DNA of 64,000 bases from an uncultured Lachnospiraceae bacterium (lineage in GTDB: Bacteria > Bacillota > Clostridia > Lachnospirales > Lachnospiraceae): the NCBI GenBank assembly GCA_910578555.1, contig CAJTPS010000006.1:124001-188000 (forward strand), read 5' to 3'. Of this stretch, positions 44,530 through 51,689 are shown piece after piece (the first letter of the stretch is position 1; each line of letters begins with the position of its first letter). A program made the position numbers and the translations under genes. Under the pieces are notes generated by a model that was not told the origin of the DNA, searched no databases, and saw nothing but the letters and a program-made list of their open reading frames with translations.

Positions 44530-45564
44530 CTATTTCGTGTTGCATTTCGTGTTGCATAGTTGTGCAAAATGGGAGTTTGCCTTGTCAGACATTTCTTTCT
44601 TCCTGTCGTCCATAGCATGTCTGTAGACGGATTTTAAGACCTTGTCCGACCGCCAGCCGCCGTCTGCCATGATATAGGCGTCAGGTATGCCGAGTGCATG
44701 GCGGATCGAAGCGGAGTAGTGCCGCAGGTCATGGAACCGGAAATGGTTGATGTTATTCTTATCGAGCACCCTCTGGAACATAATTGTGATTGAATGGGGG
44801 TTAAGGCTGGTGATATGACCGGTTTTCTTTATCCTGTCAATAACGAAGTCGGGTGCTTCTATATACCGGTCGGATGTTTCCGTCTTGGGGGCTTTTAAAT
44901 GCCACTCCTTATCAGTCCCGAGCACGAGGGAGTGATGTACATGGATCGTATTGCCTTTGATATCGTCCATGGACAGCCCACAGATCTCGCCGCGCCTCAT
45001 CATGCAGAATGCACCCAGCAGTACTGGAATTTCCAGTTCAGTGTTCCTGACGGCGTTTACCAGAGCCTGTATTTCGCTGTCAGAGGGGATATAAAGCTCC
45101 GGCTGTACTTTCTGTGGCATGGTGGTGTTCAGGGCTAAATTTGGGCCAATTACGGACGAAATAAGGCCATGGTAATTGCGTACAGTCTTGGGGGATTTGG
45201 TTCTGCTTAAGCTGCTGATCACGTCCTGCACGTCTTCCTGTGACATGGCAGACAGCCTTATGCTGCAGAAGTCCTTGTATTTCTGCTGGAGCATTCTTTG
45301 TATGTTCCGGTAACCCCTGATCGTGGACGGGGAGAGCACCGCTTCCTTGGCAACGATATACTTTTCCAGTTCGTCTTTGAAGGAATTGTCGTTCTTGCGG
45401 CAGTTCTTCTTTTCGTCCTTCTCGATCATATACTGCGCAGCCTTGTACTCCGCTTCCTTTTTCGTGGGGGCAGTGAAAGACTTGTATTTCCGCTTCCCGT
45501 CCTCCATGCGGTCAAAGATCAGGCAGCGGTATGTGCCTGATGGTAATTTCTTTGCTGTGGCCAT
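44530..45564 (-). CDS. Tyrosine-type site-specific integrase
   Basis: A 344-residue phage integrase. An N-terminal AP2-like arm-binding domain (about 1-60, GTYRCLIFDRMEDGKRK) and a core-binding domain (about 70-150) come first. The catalytic domain has the Arg in MMRRGEICGL, the HDLRHYSAS box, and the Tyr in SVYRHAMD. The last residues repeat CNTK twice. AAGGAG precedes the ATG at 45,564. It points toward the tRNA-Met gene. Confidence 0.95.
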   Translation of the reverse strand: MATAKKLPSGTYRCLIFDRMEDGKRKYKSFTAPTKKEAEYKAAQYMIEKDEKKNCRKNDNSFKDELEKYIVAKEAVLSPSTIRGYRNIQRMLQQKYKDFCSIRLSAMSQEDVQDVISSLSRTKSPKTVRNYHGLISSVIGPNLALNTTMPQKVQPELYIPSDSEIQALVNAVRNTELEIPVLLGAFCMMRRGEICGLSMDDIKGNTIHVHHSLVLGTDKEWHLKAPKTETSDRYIEAPDFVIDRIKKTGHITSLNPHSITIMFQRVLDKNNINHFRFHDLRHYSASIRHALGIPDAYIMADGGWRSDKVLKSVYRHAMDDRKKEMSDKANSHFAQLCNTKCNTK

Positions 45565-45585
45565 AAAGTACTCCTTACCAATTAG

Positions 45586-45614
45586 TTGTATTGTGTAGGT
45601 AAAAGTCGTATAAT
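45586..45614 (+). promoter_or_regulatory. Promoter of the 45651 gene
   Basis: TTGTAT (45,586-45,591) and TATAAT (45,609-45,614) are 17 bases apart, 37 bases before the start codon of the small membrane protein. Confidence 0.6.
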
Positions 45615-45650
45615 ACTCACAAAACATATCCAACAGGAAGAGAAAACGCA

Positions 45651-45881
45651 ATGGTTAGAATATTAAACTTCGCATACAACATTATATTTTTCTGTAGTCT
45701 GGTACTTGCAGTGCTCTCTTTAGAATGCAAAATGATCAGTTTAATTTCATTGGAGAAGATCATCTTTTCAACAGATGTCGCAAGCGTAGCCTGTATGCTG
45801 TTAATAGGTTTCATTGCGGTTATAATTGCTCTTCGTCTTCATCATCTTCTGGCTCTGTTACAATTGAATTTGAGGGAGTGA
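45651..45881 (+). CDS. Small two-helix membrane protein
   Basis: A 76-residue hydrophobic protein with two membrane helices (about 5-24 and 45-66). It has a promoter, AGGAAG before the ATG and an intact frame. Its last 62 bases overlap, on the other strand, the end of the 387-residue gene. It lies between integrase and that gene. I do not recognise it; a spurious frame is possible but the promoter speaks against that. Confidence 0.5.
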   Translation: MVRILNFAYNIIFFCSLVLAVLSLECKMISLISLEKIIFSTDVASVACMLLIGFIAVIIALRLHHLLALLQLNLRE

Positions 45882-46983
45882 ATTCTTCTGTAGGCTCTAT
45901 TTGCATGGATTGTGAGCAGTCGCCTAACAGATCAAAGGAATGCCCAAGGGTAGTAGGATCAATGCCTGCTTGCTTCAGCTTCGTAATTATTTCAACTTGT
46001 TTGTTCAAGTTATCGAGTTCGATTCCCGTTAAAACTGCTTTTTCTTTTGCAACATCTATCTTGAGTGTAAAAATATCCTTTAATATTTGAACTGCGCCCG
46101 GAAGTTTTACAGTTAAAAAGCTTCCGCCGCCAAGAAATACTACGGCTCCTATTAAAGGAAGATAATTATCGGCCAGCCATTTGCATATGTCCTGCAAGCT
46201 GAGGACAATGTTTCCGGGTGATTCTAAAGTTAATTGGGTAGAGATATTTTCATCAGGTACAACTGTGGATAAGATATCCGTTACACTGTGCAAGAATTTT
46301 GCTAGTTCTCTCAATCCGATTGGGCTCTGCTTTTTTACATTAAACACAATATGAGTTTCAGTTTTGAAAGTATAATAATTGTATAACTGATCCAGTATTA
46401 TTGTCGAATACGTATCAAGATTGCTTATTCCGTGATAATTCGAAATTGCACGATACAGGTGCCGGTTTAATCCTTTAGTACTGATAATTTTAACAATTTG
46501 GATGTGGCGTCGTTTTCTGTATGGACAATTTACTTCGTGAATTACAATATCCTTATCTTCTATACGATCAATGACTGCATGTTCAATTTCAACTGTTTTG
46601 TTTTGATCTTCATAATAGTCGCCTGCTATCGCAAAAGCAATAATGCTGCTCCCTTTATTAGGAATGACTAAAATATCACCGGATTTTACCTCATAAATGA
46701 AATTTTTGCATTTGTTTATGACAAGACTCGGTCTTTTGATTTCAGGGTAATTAATGAGTACGCGGTCGGATAAGGCGTCCAGATCATTAAAATTTGTGCT
46801 GTCAGTGATATCGTTCCAAGCTAGGGCAGCAAAGTTTTTTGTGAGAAATTCTTCATAGAAATACCCCTTTTTTGTGCGGATCATCCAGAATCTGGTTGTT
46901 TCAGGTATATCTTTAAAGTTAAAATCAAGTAAAGCATCTAAAATTATTTTTTTGCTTTGTGGGTCATATGTTTTTGGTGTCAT
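45820..46983 (-). CDS. Prophage accessory membrane protein, unknown
   Basis: A 387-residue protein. The N-terminal part (about 25-130: FWMIRTKKGYFYEEFLTKNF, AALAWNDITD, GDILVIPNKGSSIIAFAIAG) resembles the PUA/EVE-like input domains found in some restriction and defence proteins. One membrane helix lies near 275-300 (LPLIGAVVFLGGGSFLTV), and the tail is acidic (EPEDDEDEEQL). With the 158-residue membrane protein upstream it forms a two-gene unit in the lysogeny region, where phages keep cargo genes. Defence or exclusion is a guess. Confidence 0.65.
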   Translation of the reverse strand: MTPKTYDPQSKKIILDALLDFNFKDIPETTRFWMIRTKKGYFYEEFLTKNFAALAWNDITDSTNFNDLDALSDRVLINYPEIKRPSLVINKCKNFIYEVKSGDILVIPNKGSSIIAFAIAGDYYEDQNKTVEIEHAVIDRIEDKDIVIHEVNCPYRKRRHIQIVKIISTKGLNRHLYRAISNYHGISNLDTYSTIILDQLYNYYTFKTETHIVFNVKKQSPIGLRELAKFLHSVTDILSTVVPDENISTQLTLESPGNIVLSLQDICKWLADNYLPLIGAVVFLGGGSFLTVKLPGAVQILKDIFTLKIDVAKEKAVLTGIELDNLNKQVEIITKLKQAGIDPTTLGHSFDLLGDCSQSMQIEPTEEFTPSNSIVTEPEDDEDEEQL

Positions 46984-47000
46984 GTGGATTTCCTCTCTTT

Positions 47001-47477
47001 CTATTCAACAATATTTTCAAAGTTATCTGGGGTTTCTATATTATTCTCAGTTTTAATTTTTATAGGTAGTACTTTTTGTAGCCCTTTTATTATGCAAATG
47101 CATAAAATAACATCATACCAGATTTGATTTATAGTGTCCCAAGAAAAAATTCCGTATTGCGAAGCTATACTGATCAAATGATTTATCAATAGCCATGCCA
47201 AAATAGCAAAATTAATAATGCAAGGGATAGTGTAAAGCTTTGTTTTAGAATATAAGAAAGAGAGAATAACTGCTAATAAATGGCCTATCATACCCGGAGC
47301 AAGAGTATAGACCAAAGTTTCACCAGCACGATTTAATGTACCATCTCCGTTTGAACCGAATATCCAAGATGGAATAGCCAAAATCAAAGCGACTATACAT
47401 GCACCTAGAAATGACAATATTTCATATATAATCCAGAATGTAATGATTTGTGAGCTTCCAATAAAAAATTTTTTCAT
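47001..47477 (-). CDS. Four-helix membrane protein
   Basis: A 158-residue membrane protein with about four helices and a polar C-terminal tail. GAAAGGGC precedes the ATG. It is separated by 17 bases from the 387-residue gene and is likely co-transcribed with it. The AT-rich composition matches that partner and differs from the rest of the phage. No family is recognised. Confidence 0.7.
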   Translation of the reverse strand: MKKFFIGSSQIITFWIIYEILSFLGACIVALILAIPSWIFGSNGDGTLNRAGETLVYTLAPGMIGHLLAVILSFLYSKTKLYTIPCIINFAILAWLLINHLISIASQYGIFSWDTINQIWYDVILCICIIKGLQKVLPIKIKTENNIETPDNFENIVE

Positions 47478-47505
47478 TATGTATAATGCCCTTTCTTTAT
47501 AAAAC

Positions 47506-47751
47506 TTAACTTAATCCAGTAGATAATTCTGTATAATGATGTGCGTAATATTCGATATTGTCCACGTCTTCCTTTTCAAAATCATCCCTTAATATGTGCT
47601 CCATGGCGTGCCTGAAAGCTTTCTGCCGTTCCGTAAAGGACAGGGACGCTTCAATGAAGATCGTATATGAATCATCTTCGTTCCTGACCACGGATTCCCT
47701 CACTTTCGACGTTGGGAACTGGATCAGTTTCACATGGTAATCAATCGACAT
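47506..47751 (-). CDS. Small ImmA/IrrE-like fragment or phage protein
   Basis: An 81-residue protein starting MSIDYHVKLIQFPTSKVRE. It ends with FRHAMEHILRDDFEKEDVDNIEYYAHHY, where HAMEHIL resembles the HExxH helix of ImmA-type repressor proteases, but with M-E in the wrong order for a sure match. It overlaps the repressor gene by 11 bases and AAGGAGCGG precedes its ATG, so it is coupled to the repressor. A partner in repressor control is plausible. Confidence 0.65.
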   Translation of the reverse strand: MSIDYHVKLIQFPTSKVRESVVRNEDDSYTIFIEASLSFTERQKAFRHAMEHILRDDFEKEDVDNIEYYAHHYTELSTGLS

Positions 47752-48115
47752 TTCCCCGCTCCTTTCTCTTAAGCGCCAGAAGCATGTTATGTACGGCTTC
47801 GATATCTTCCGGATCTGCATCCTGTGCAGCATCCATCAGCATACGCAATTCCTTATTCTCAAAAACCTTCTGGGCAATCTCTTTGGTCTCATCATTGAGA
47901 TAGTAAGTTTCCCCGCCATCTTTTTCAGTGCCGGTCATGAGGTAATCCACGGAAACGTGGAAATAATCGGCAATTTTTTTGAGTTTATCTTGTTTGGGCT
48001 TACTGATTCCGGTTTTCCAAGAACTAAATACCGATTGGGCGATCCCTGTTTCTTTTGAGACTTTGTAAGTGGAAACCCCGTATTTTTGTAGCAGCAGCTC
48101 ATATATTTCATACAT
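47741..48115 (-). CDS. XRE-family repressor (cI-like)
   Basis: A 124-residue protein with an XRE helix-turn-helix at about residues 8-60 (VSTYKVSKETGIAQSVFSSWK, then KLKKIADYFHVSVDYL). An acidic C-terminal part may mediate dimer formation. The ATG at 48,115 has GGAGG upstream; a longer start is rejected. Its DNA-binding domain is plainly related to that of the divergent gene at 48,353, as in cI/cro pairs. It likely keeps the prophage silent. Confidence 0.88.
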   Translation of the reverse strand: MYEIYELLLQKYGVSTYKVSKETGIAQSVFSSWKTGISKPKQDKLKKIADYFHVSVDYLMTGTEKDGGETYYLNDETKEIAQKVFENKELRMLMDAAQDADPEDIEAVHNMLLALKRKERGNVD

Positions 48116-48145
48116 TTTTTCATACCTCCGTCTCTTGAAAAAATA

Positions 48146-48320
48146 ATACTTCAAAAAACATTAGCAAAATGTATTGACATATAATGAAACATGGTGCATA
48201 ATACAAACATGCTTCATATATATGCAGTACATAAGTGCGAATGCGAATGAAATATGTATGCTACGTGTTTTAAATGCTTCAATCTGATAAATGAAGTATA
48301 TCACAAATATGAAGTATAGA
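48146..48320. promoter_or_regulatory. Divergent control region with TGAAGTA half-sites
   Basis: The region holds repeated TGAAGTAT or its complement (near 48,146, 48,291 and 48,310) and shorter GCTTCA copies (near 48,211 and 48,278), probable operator half-sites. A rightward promoter TTGACA (48,174-48,179) and CATAAT (48,197-48,202), 17 bases apart, is present. The pair of XRE proteins on either side are the likely binders. Confidence 0.6.
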
Positions 48321-48352
48321 CAACTACAAGATATATGGAGGAGGTGAGTGTA

Positions 48353-48562
48353 TTGTACCAGAAATATGAAGCGCTGCTTAAGCAAACCGGCAAAACTTCA
48401 TATCAGGTGTCGAAGGACACGGGGATCGGCCAGAATACGTTATCTGACTGGAAGTCCGGGCGGAGCAAGCCAAAAGTGGACAAGCTGCAGAAACTGGCAG
48501 CGTATTTCGGGGTATCTGTTAATTATTTCTTGGAAGAAGGGAAGGAGGAGACACATGCCTAA
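48353..48562 (+). CDS. XRE-family DNA-binding protein (cro-like)
   Basis: A 69-residue XRE protein, nearly all helix-turn-helix (TSYQVSKDTGIGQNTLSDWK, KLQKLAAYFGVSVNYF). Start at TTG 48,353 is preferred: the stretch AGGAGGTGAG upstream is the ribosome site, and the ATG at 48,335 is part of it. This also gives a start aligned with the repressor. It resembles cro and is followed by genes in coupled reading. Confidence 0.82.
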   Translation: MYQKYEALLKQTGKTSYQVSKDTGIGQNTLSDWKSGRSKPKVDKLQKLAAYFGVSVNYFLEEGKEETHA

Positions 48563-48815
48563 AGTATCACTTGGGAAACCTGATTATGAGAGGAAGTTCG
48601 GTGCGAAACTGAAGGCGGCGATCATTGCCAGTGGGAAAAAATGCTGGCAGGCAGCAGATGTTCTGGGGATAAATGTCCGTACGCTGTCCAATCGCTTTCA
48701 GGAACCGGCTAACATAACGCTGGGGCAGGTCAAGCTGCTGATCAAAATGACCGATCTGCCGCCGGAAATAGTCATGGATTATTTGTATGACAGAAAGAGA
48801 GGGTCTGTGGATTGA
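48555..48815 (+). CDS. Small phage DNA-binding-like protein
   Basis: An 86-residue basic protein. KKCWQAADVLGINVRTLSNRF looks like a helix-turn-helix, followed by TLGQVKLLIKMTDLPPE. It overlaps cro by 8 bases, with AAGGAGGAG before its ATG. It may be an early regulator or a partner of the repressors. Confidence 0.7.
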   Translation: MPKVSLGKPDYERKFGAKLKAAIIASGKKCWQAADVLGINVRTLSNRFQEPANITLGQVKLLIKMTDLPPEIVMDYLYDRKRGSVD

Positions 48816-49327
48816 AAAAGTATGAACTAACAAAAGAAACAAGGATAATAAACGGGCGTACCCTGCACCGTATCAAAGCACTGGTATCGTTTAGCGGCGT
48901 CGATGAGGGAGAGCTTGGCGGATTTGTTGAAAAAGAAGAAAACCTGTCTCATGAAGGCTACGCGTGGGTATACGGTGACGCGCGGGTATACGGCGACGCG
49001 CGGGTATACGGCAACGCGTGGGTATACGGCGACGCGCGGGTATACGGCGACGCGCGGGTATACGGCGACGCGCGGGTATACATGGCAACCCACCTGCTTG
49101 TGATCGGTCCTTGCGGCAGTAGGGACGGGTTTACAACATTTTTCAAGAATAAGGACGGGGAGATTTCGGTAAGATGCGGCTGCTTCCTCGGTACAATTGA
49201 TGAATTTTTAGCCAAAGTATCAGAAACCCACGGTGACAATAAACATGCTCAGGTATACAAGGCAGCAGTAGAGCTTGTAAAGGTACATATTGACCTGGCC
49301 GAAGAGGAGGAAACCGGCCATGACTGA
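48812..49327 (+). CDS. Phage protein with hexapeptide-type beta-helix repeats
   Basis: A 171-residue protein starting at a TTG that overlaps the previous stop (TTGA). Residues about 51-90 are a repeat of YGDARV units, coded by about seven tandem 18-bp units near GTATACGGCGACGCGCGG (48,962-49,083). Such repeats fold as a left-handed beta-helix. A Cys-containing C-terminal domain follows (GDGEISVRCGCFLGTI-like region). This layout is common in Firmicute prophages; the role is unknown. Confidence 0.75.
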   Translation: MKKYELTKETRIINGRTLHRIKALVSFSGVDEGELGGFVEKEENLSHEGYAWVYGDARVYGDARVYGNAWVYGDARVYGDARVYGDARVYMATHLLVIGPCGSRDGFTTFFKNKDGEISVRCGCFLGTIDEFLAKVSETHGDNKHAQVYKAAVELVKVHIDLAEEEETGHD

Positions 49328-49511
49328 TCTGTACAAGGAAGAACTGGTGCGACGTATCAGGAATACGGATGCGGAGGAGCAGAGAGTCATAGCTGCGCAG
49401 CTGCCGGCAGCCATTTTGTGCAGGGAACTGGAAGCCCGCTATGCATATATGGAGAACCAGCTTGCGACGATCAGGGATATATTTAATGATTCTGTGCGAG
49501 TGGAGGAATAA
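49320..49511 (+). CDS. Small helical phage protein
   Basis: A 63-residue helical protein (MTDLYKEELVRRIRNTDAEE). It overlaps the previous gene by 8 bases, and GAGGAGG lies before its ATG. No family is recognised. Confidence 0.65.
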   Translation: MTDLYKEELVRRIRNTDAEEQRVIAAQLPAAILCRELEARYAYMENQLATIRDIFNDSVRVEE

Positions 49512-49515
49512 AGCC

Positions 49516-49620
49516 ATGTATTACCATACATGCCCCTACTGCGGGGCGAATTTAGACCCGGAAGAAAAATGTGATTGTAGTAGAGAGGAGAATAAAAATG
49601 ACGATCAATCTGACGTTTAA
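49516..49620 (+). CDS. Tiny zinc-finger phage protein
   Basis: A 34-residue peptide with CPYCGANLDPEEKCDC, a four-Cys metal site. It starts 4 bases after the previous stop and overlaps the next gene by 23 bases. Peptides of this pattern recur in Clostridial phage early regions. Confidence 0.6.
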   Translation: MYYHTCPYCGANLDPEEKCDCSREENKNDDQSDV

Positions 49621-49936
49621 CAGTTATGAGGAAATGCAGGAATTCTGCGGTGCTGTAGCAGCAAAAGCAGAAATAAAGGGTGTAGAAGAGCCGGCAAAAA
49701 AGAAACCGGCGAAGAAAACCGAGGAAGCCAAAACACCGACGAAGGAAGACGGGAAGGAAGAACCGCCTTGGGAGAAAGCTGTTTCTGTTGAAGAGGTACG
49801 CAAGGCGGCAGGCGAATATATCAAGAGCCATGGCAAGGACGCGCTTCTTGGTATCCTGAAAGAGTGGAACGCCAAGAACATCTCGTCCCTCGCGGAAGAA
49901 CATTATGCAGCGTTCATGAAGAAAGTGGGTGAATGA
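49598..49936 (+). CDS. Phage early protein with Lys/Glu-rich linker
   Basis: A 112-residue protein: MTINLTFNSYEEMQEFCGAVA, then a Lys/Pro/Glu-rich linker (about 33-62), then a helical domain (VRKAAGEYIKSHGKDALLGIL). GAGAGGAG precedes the ATG. Its position before the DUF2800 gene suggests a recombination or replication accessory role. No family is named. Confidence 0.7.
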   Translation: MTINLTFNSYEEMQEFCGAVAAKAEIKGVEEPAKKKPAKKTEEAKTPTKEDGKEEPPWEKAVSVEEVRKAAGEYIKSHGKDALLGILKEWNAKNISSLAEEHYAAFMKKVGE

Positions 49937-49937
49937 T

Positions 49938-51098
49938 ATGCCGGAAGTACATGCAGTGCTGGGGGCGTCCAGCGCACACAGGTGGATGAACTGCCCGGGC
50001 TCGGTGGCACTCAATACTGCTGAGCCGGACAAGACGAGCAGTTATGCGCAGGAGGGCACGCTGGCACATTTGCTGGCGGAGAACATGATCAATTACAATC
50101 TCGGGCGCATGACGAAAAAAGACTTTAATAAGGCATTCTCTGAGATCAAGAAGGATGAGTTCTACAGTCAGGAGATGCAGGAATACATAGAGGGCTATGT
50201 CAATACGATCTGGGAGCTTATGAACGAAGCAAAGGCACGGACGCCAGACGCGCAGCTTTTGACGGAGCAGAGGCTTGATTTCTCGGAATATGTGCCGGAA
50301 GGGTTCGGAACAGGGGATGTGGTGATCGTCTGTGACGGCTTCGTACATATCATAGACCTCAAGTATGGCAAGGGTGTAAGCGTGTCGGCGGACAGCAATC
50401 CGCAGCTCATGCTGTACGGCCTGGGTGCGCTGGCGGCATATGACCTGCTGTATTCCGTGGACACCGTGAAGATGACCATCATACAGCCAAGGCTTGATAA
50501 CGTGTCCAGCTACGAGATGTATGCGGAAGATCTGGAGGAATGGGGCGAAACCGTAGTAAAACCCAGAGCAGAGGCAGCCATGGAAGAAAATGCACCGTGC
50601 CATGCGGGGGAATGGTGCCGGTTCTGCAAAGTCAAGGCAACATGTAGGGCACGGGCGGAGGAGAACCTTGTGCTTGCAAAGTATGAGTTTCAGAACCCGC
50701 GGCTTCTCTCTGACGAAGAGATCGGCGCTATCCTGAAACAGGCGGCAGAGGTTGCCGAGTGGGCAGGAGACATCAGGTCCTATGCGCAGACAGAAGCAGT
50801 CGAGCATGGTAAGAAATGGGCGGGCTGGAAGCTGGTAGAAGGCAGGAGCAACCGGAGATATAAAGATGAACTGGCCGTGGCAAAGGCGCTTACGGAAGCG
50901 GGGTATGAGGAAGCCGTCCTGTATGAGCGGAAACTCCTCAGCATCACCGCCATGGAAAAGGTAGTAGGAAAGAAGAATTTTGGGGAGCTTCTGGGCGATC
51001 TGGTAGTGAAACCGGCAGGAGCACCCACGCTTGTGGAAGAATCGGACAAGCGGCCGGAACTTAAGTCGGCAGAGTCGGCAAAGGAAGATTTCAAATAG
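49938..51098 (+). CDS. DUF2800 family phage nuclease-like protein
   Basis: A 386-residue DUF2800 protein. The family start VLGASSAHRWMNCPGSV, the EGTLAHLLAE segment, the DVVIVCDGFVHIIDLKYGKG core (a RecB/PD-(D/E)XK-type active site with Asp and Lys) and a C-terminal Cys cluster (CRFCKVKATCRA) are present. These are like RecB-family exonucleases with an Fe-S end. It precedes DUF2815, as is usual in this phage module. Confidence 0.88.
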   Translation: MPEVHAVLGASSAHRWMNCPGSVALNTAEPDKTSSYAQEGTLAHLLAENMINYNLGRMTKKDFNKAFSEIKKDEFYSQEMQEYIEGYVNTIWELMNEAKARTPDAQLLTEQRLDFSEYVPEGFGTGDVVIVCDGFVHIIDLKYGKGVSVSADSNPQLMLYGLGALAAYDLLYSVDTVKMTIIQPRLDNVSSYEMYAEDLEEWGETVVKPRAEAAMEENAPCHAGEWCRFCKVKATCRARAEENLVLAKYEFQNPRLLSDEEIGAILKQAAEVAEWAGDIRSYAQTEAVEHGKKWAGWKLVEGRSNRRYKDELAVAKALTEAGYEEAVLYERKLLSITAMEKVVGKKNFGELLGDLVVKPAGAPTLVEESDKRPELKSAESAKEDFK

Positions 51099-51116
51099 AA
51101 AAGGAGATTAAAAATT

Positions 51117-51689
51117 ATGAGTAATGCAGCAAACCCCACGAAGGTAATCACAGGGAAGGTAAGGTTCTCTTACGTTAACATTTTCAGGTCAAGGGCGTTC
51201 CAGCCGGGGCAGGACGAAAAGTATTCCATCTGCCTGTTGATCCCGAAGCGGGACAAGGAAACAGTGAAGAAGATCAGGGCAGCCATGGAGGCAGCCATCA
51301 AACAGGGTATCAGTGAGAAGTGGAACGGCAAGAAACCTGCCAACCTTAAGCTGCCCCTGCGCGATGGTGACGATGAGCGGGCAGAGGAGGCAGAAGAGTA
51401 CGAGGGTATGTATTTCCTCAACGCCAACAGCAATGAGAAGCCGGGCATTATCGACCAGTACAAGAATGAGATTCTTGATCCGAGTGAAGTCTACAGCGGC
51501 TGCTGGGGACGTGCCTCCATTAATTTCTTCCCGTTTAACAGCAATGGAAACAAGGGTGTCGCTGTAGGTCTTAATAACATACAGAAGCTGGGTGATGATG
51601 ACCATCTCGGCGGCGCAAGGACTTCGGCGGAAGAGGATTTTGATGATGATTTCCCGGATACGGAGGATGATGAGGATCTGTTGGCATGA
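51117..51689 (+). CDS. DUF2815, probable ssDNA-binding protein
   Basis: A 190-residue protein of family DUF2815, thought to be a single-strand DNA-binding protein of the phage replication module. It has a beta-rich core (VRFSYVNIFRSRAF, GRASINFFPF) and a very acidic tail (FDDDFPDTEDDEDLLA), as SSB proteins have. AAAGGAG precedes the ATG. The next gene overlaps its stop (ATGA). Confidence 0.85.
   Translation: MSNAANPTKVITGKVRFSYVNIFRSRAFQPGQDEKYSICLLIPKRDKETVKKIRAAMEAAIKQGISEKWNGKKPANLKLPLRDGDDERAEEAEEYEGMYFLNANSNEKPGIIDQYKNEILDPSEVYSGCWGRASINFFPFNSNGNKGVAVGLNNIQKLGDDDHLGGARTSAEEDFDDDFPDTEDDEDLLA

Noticed and set aside
48962..49083. 18-bp repeats as a CRISPR array or iteron origin
   Set aside because: They lie in frame inside a gene and code a regular hexapeptide; unit spacing has no spacers.
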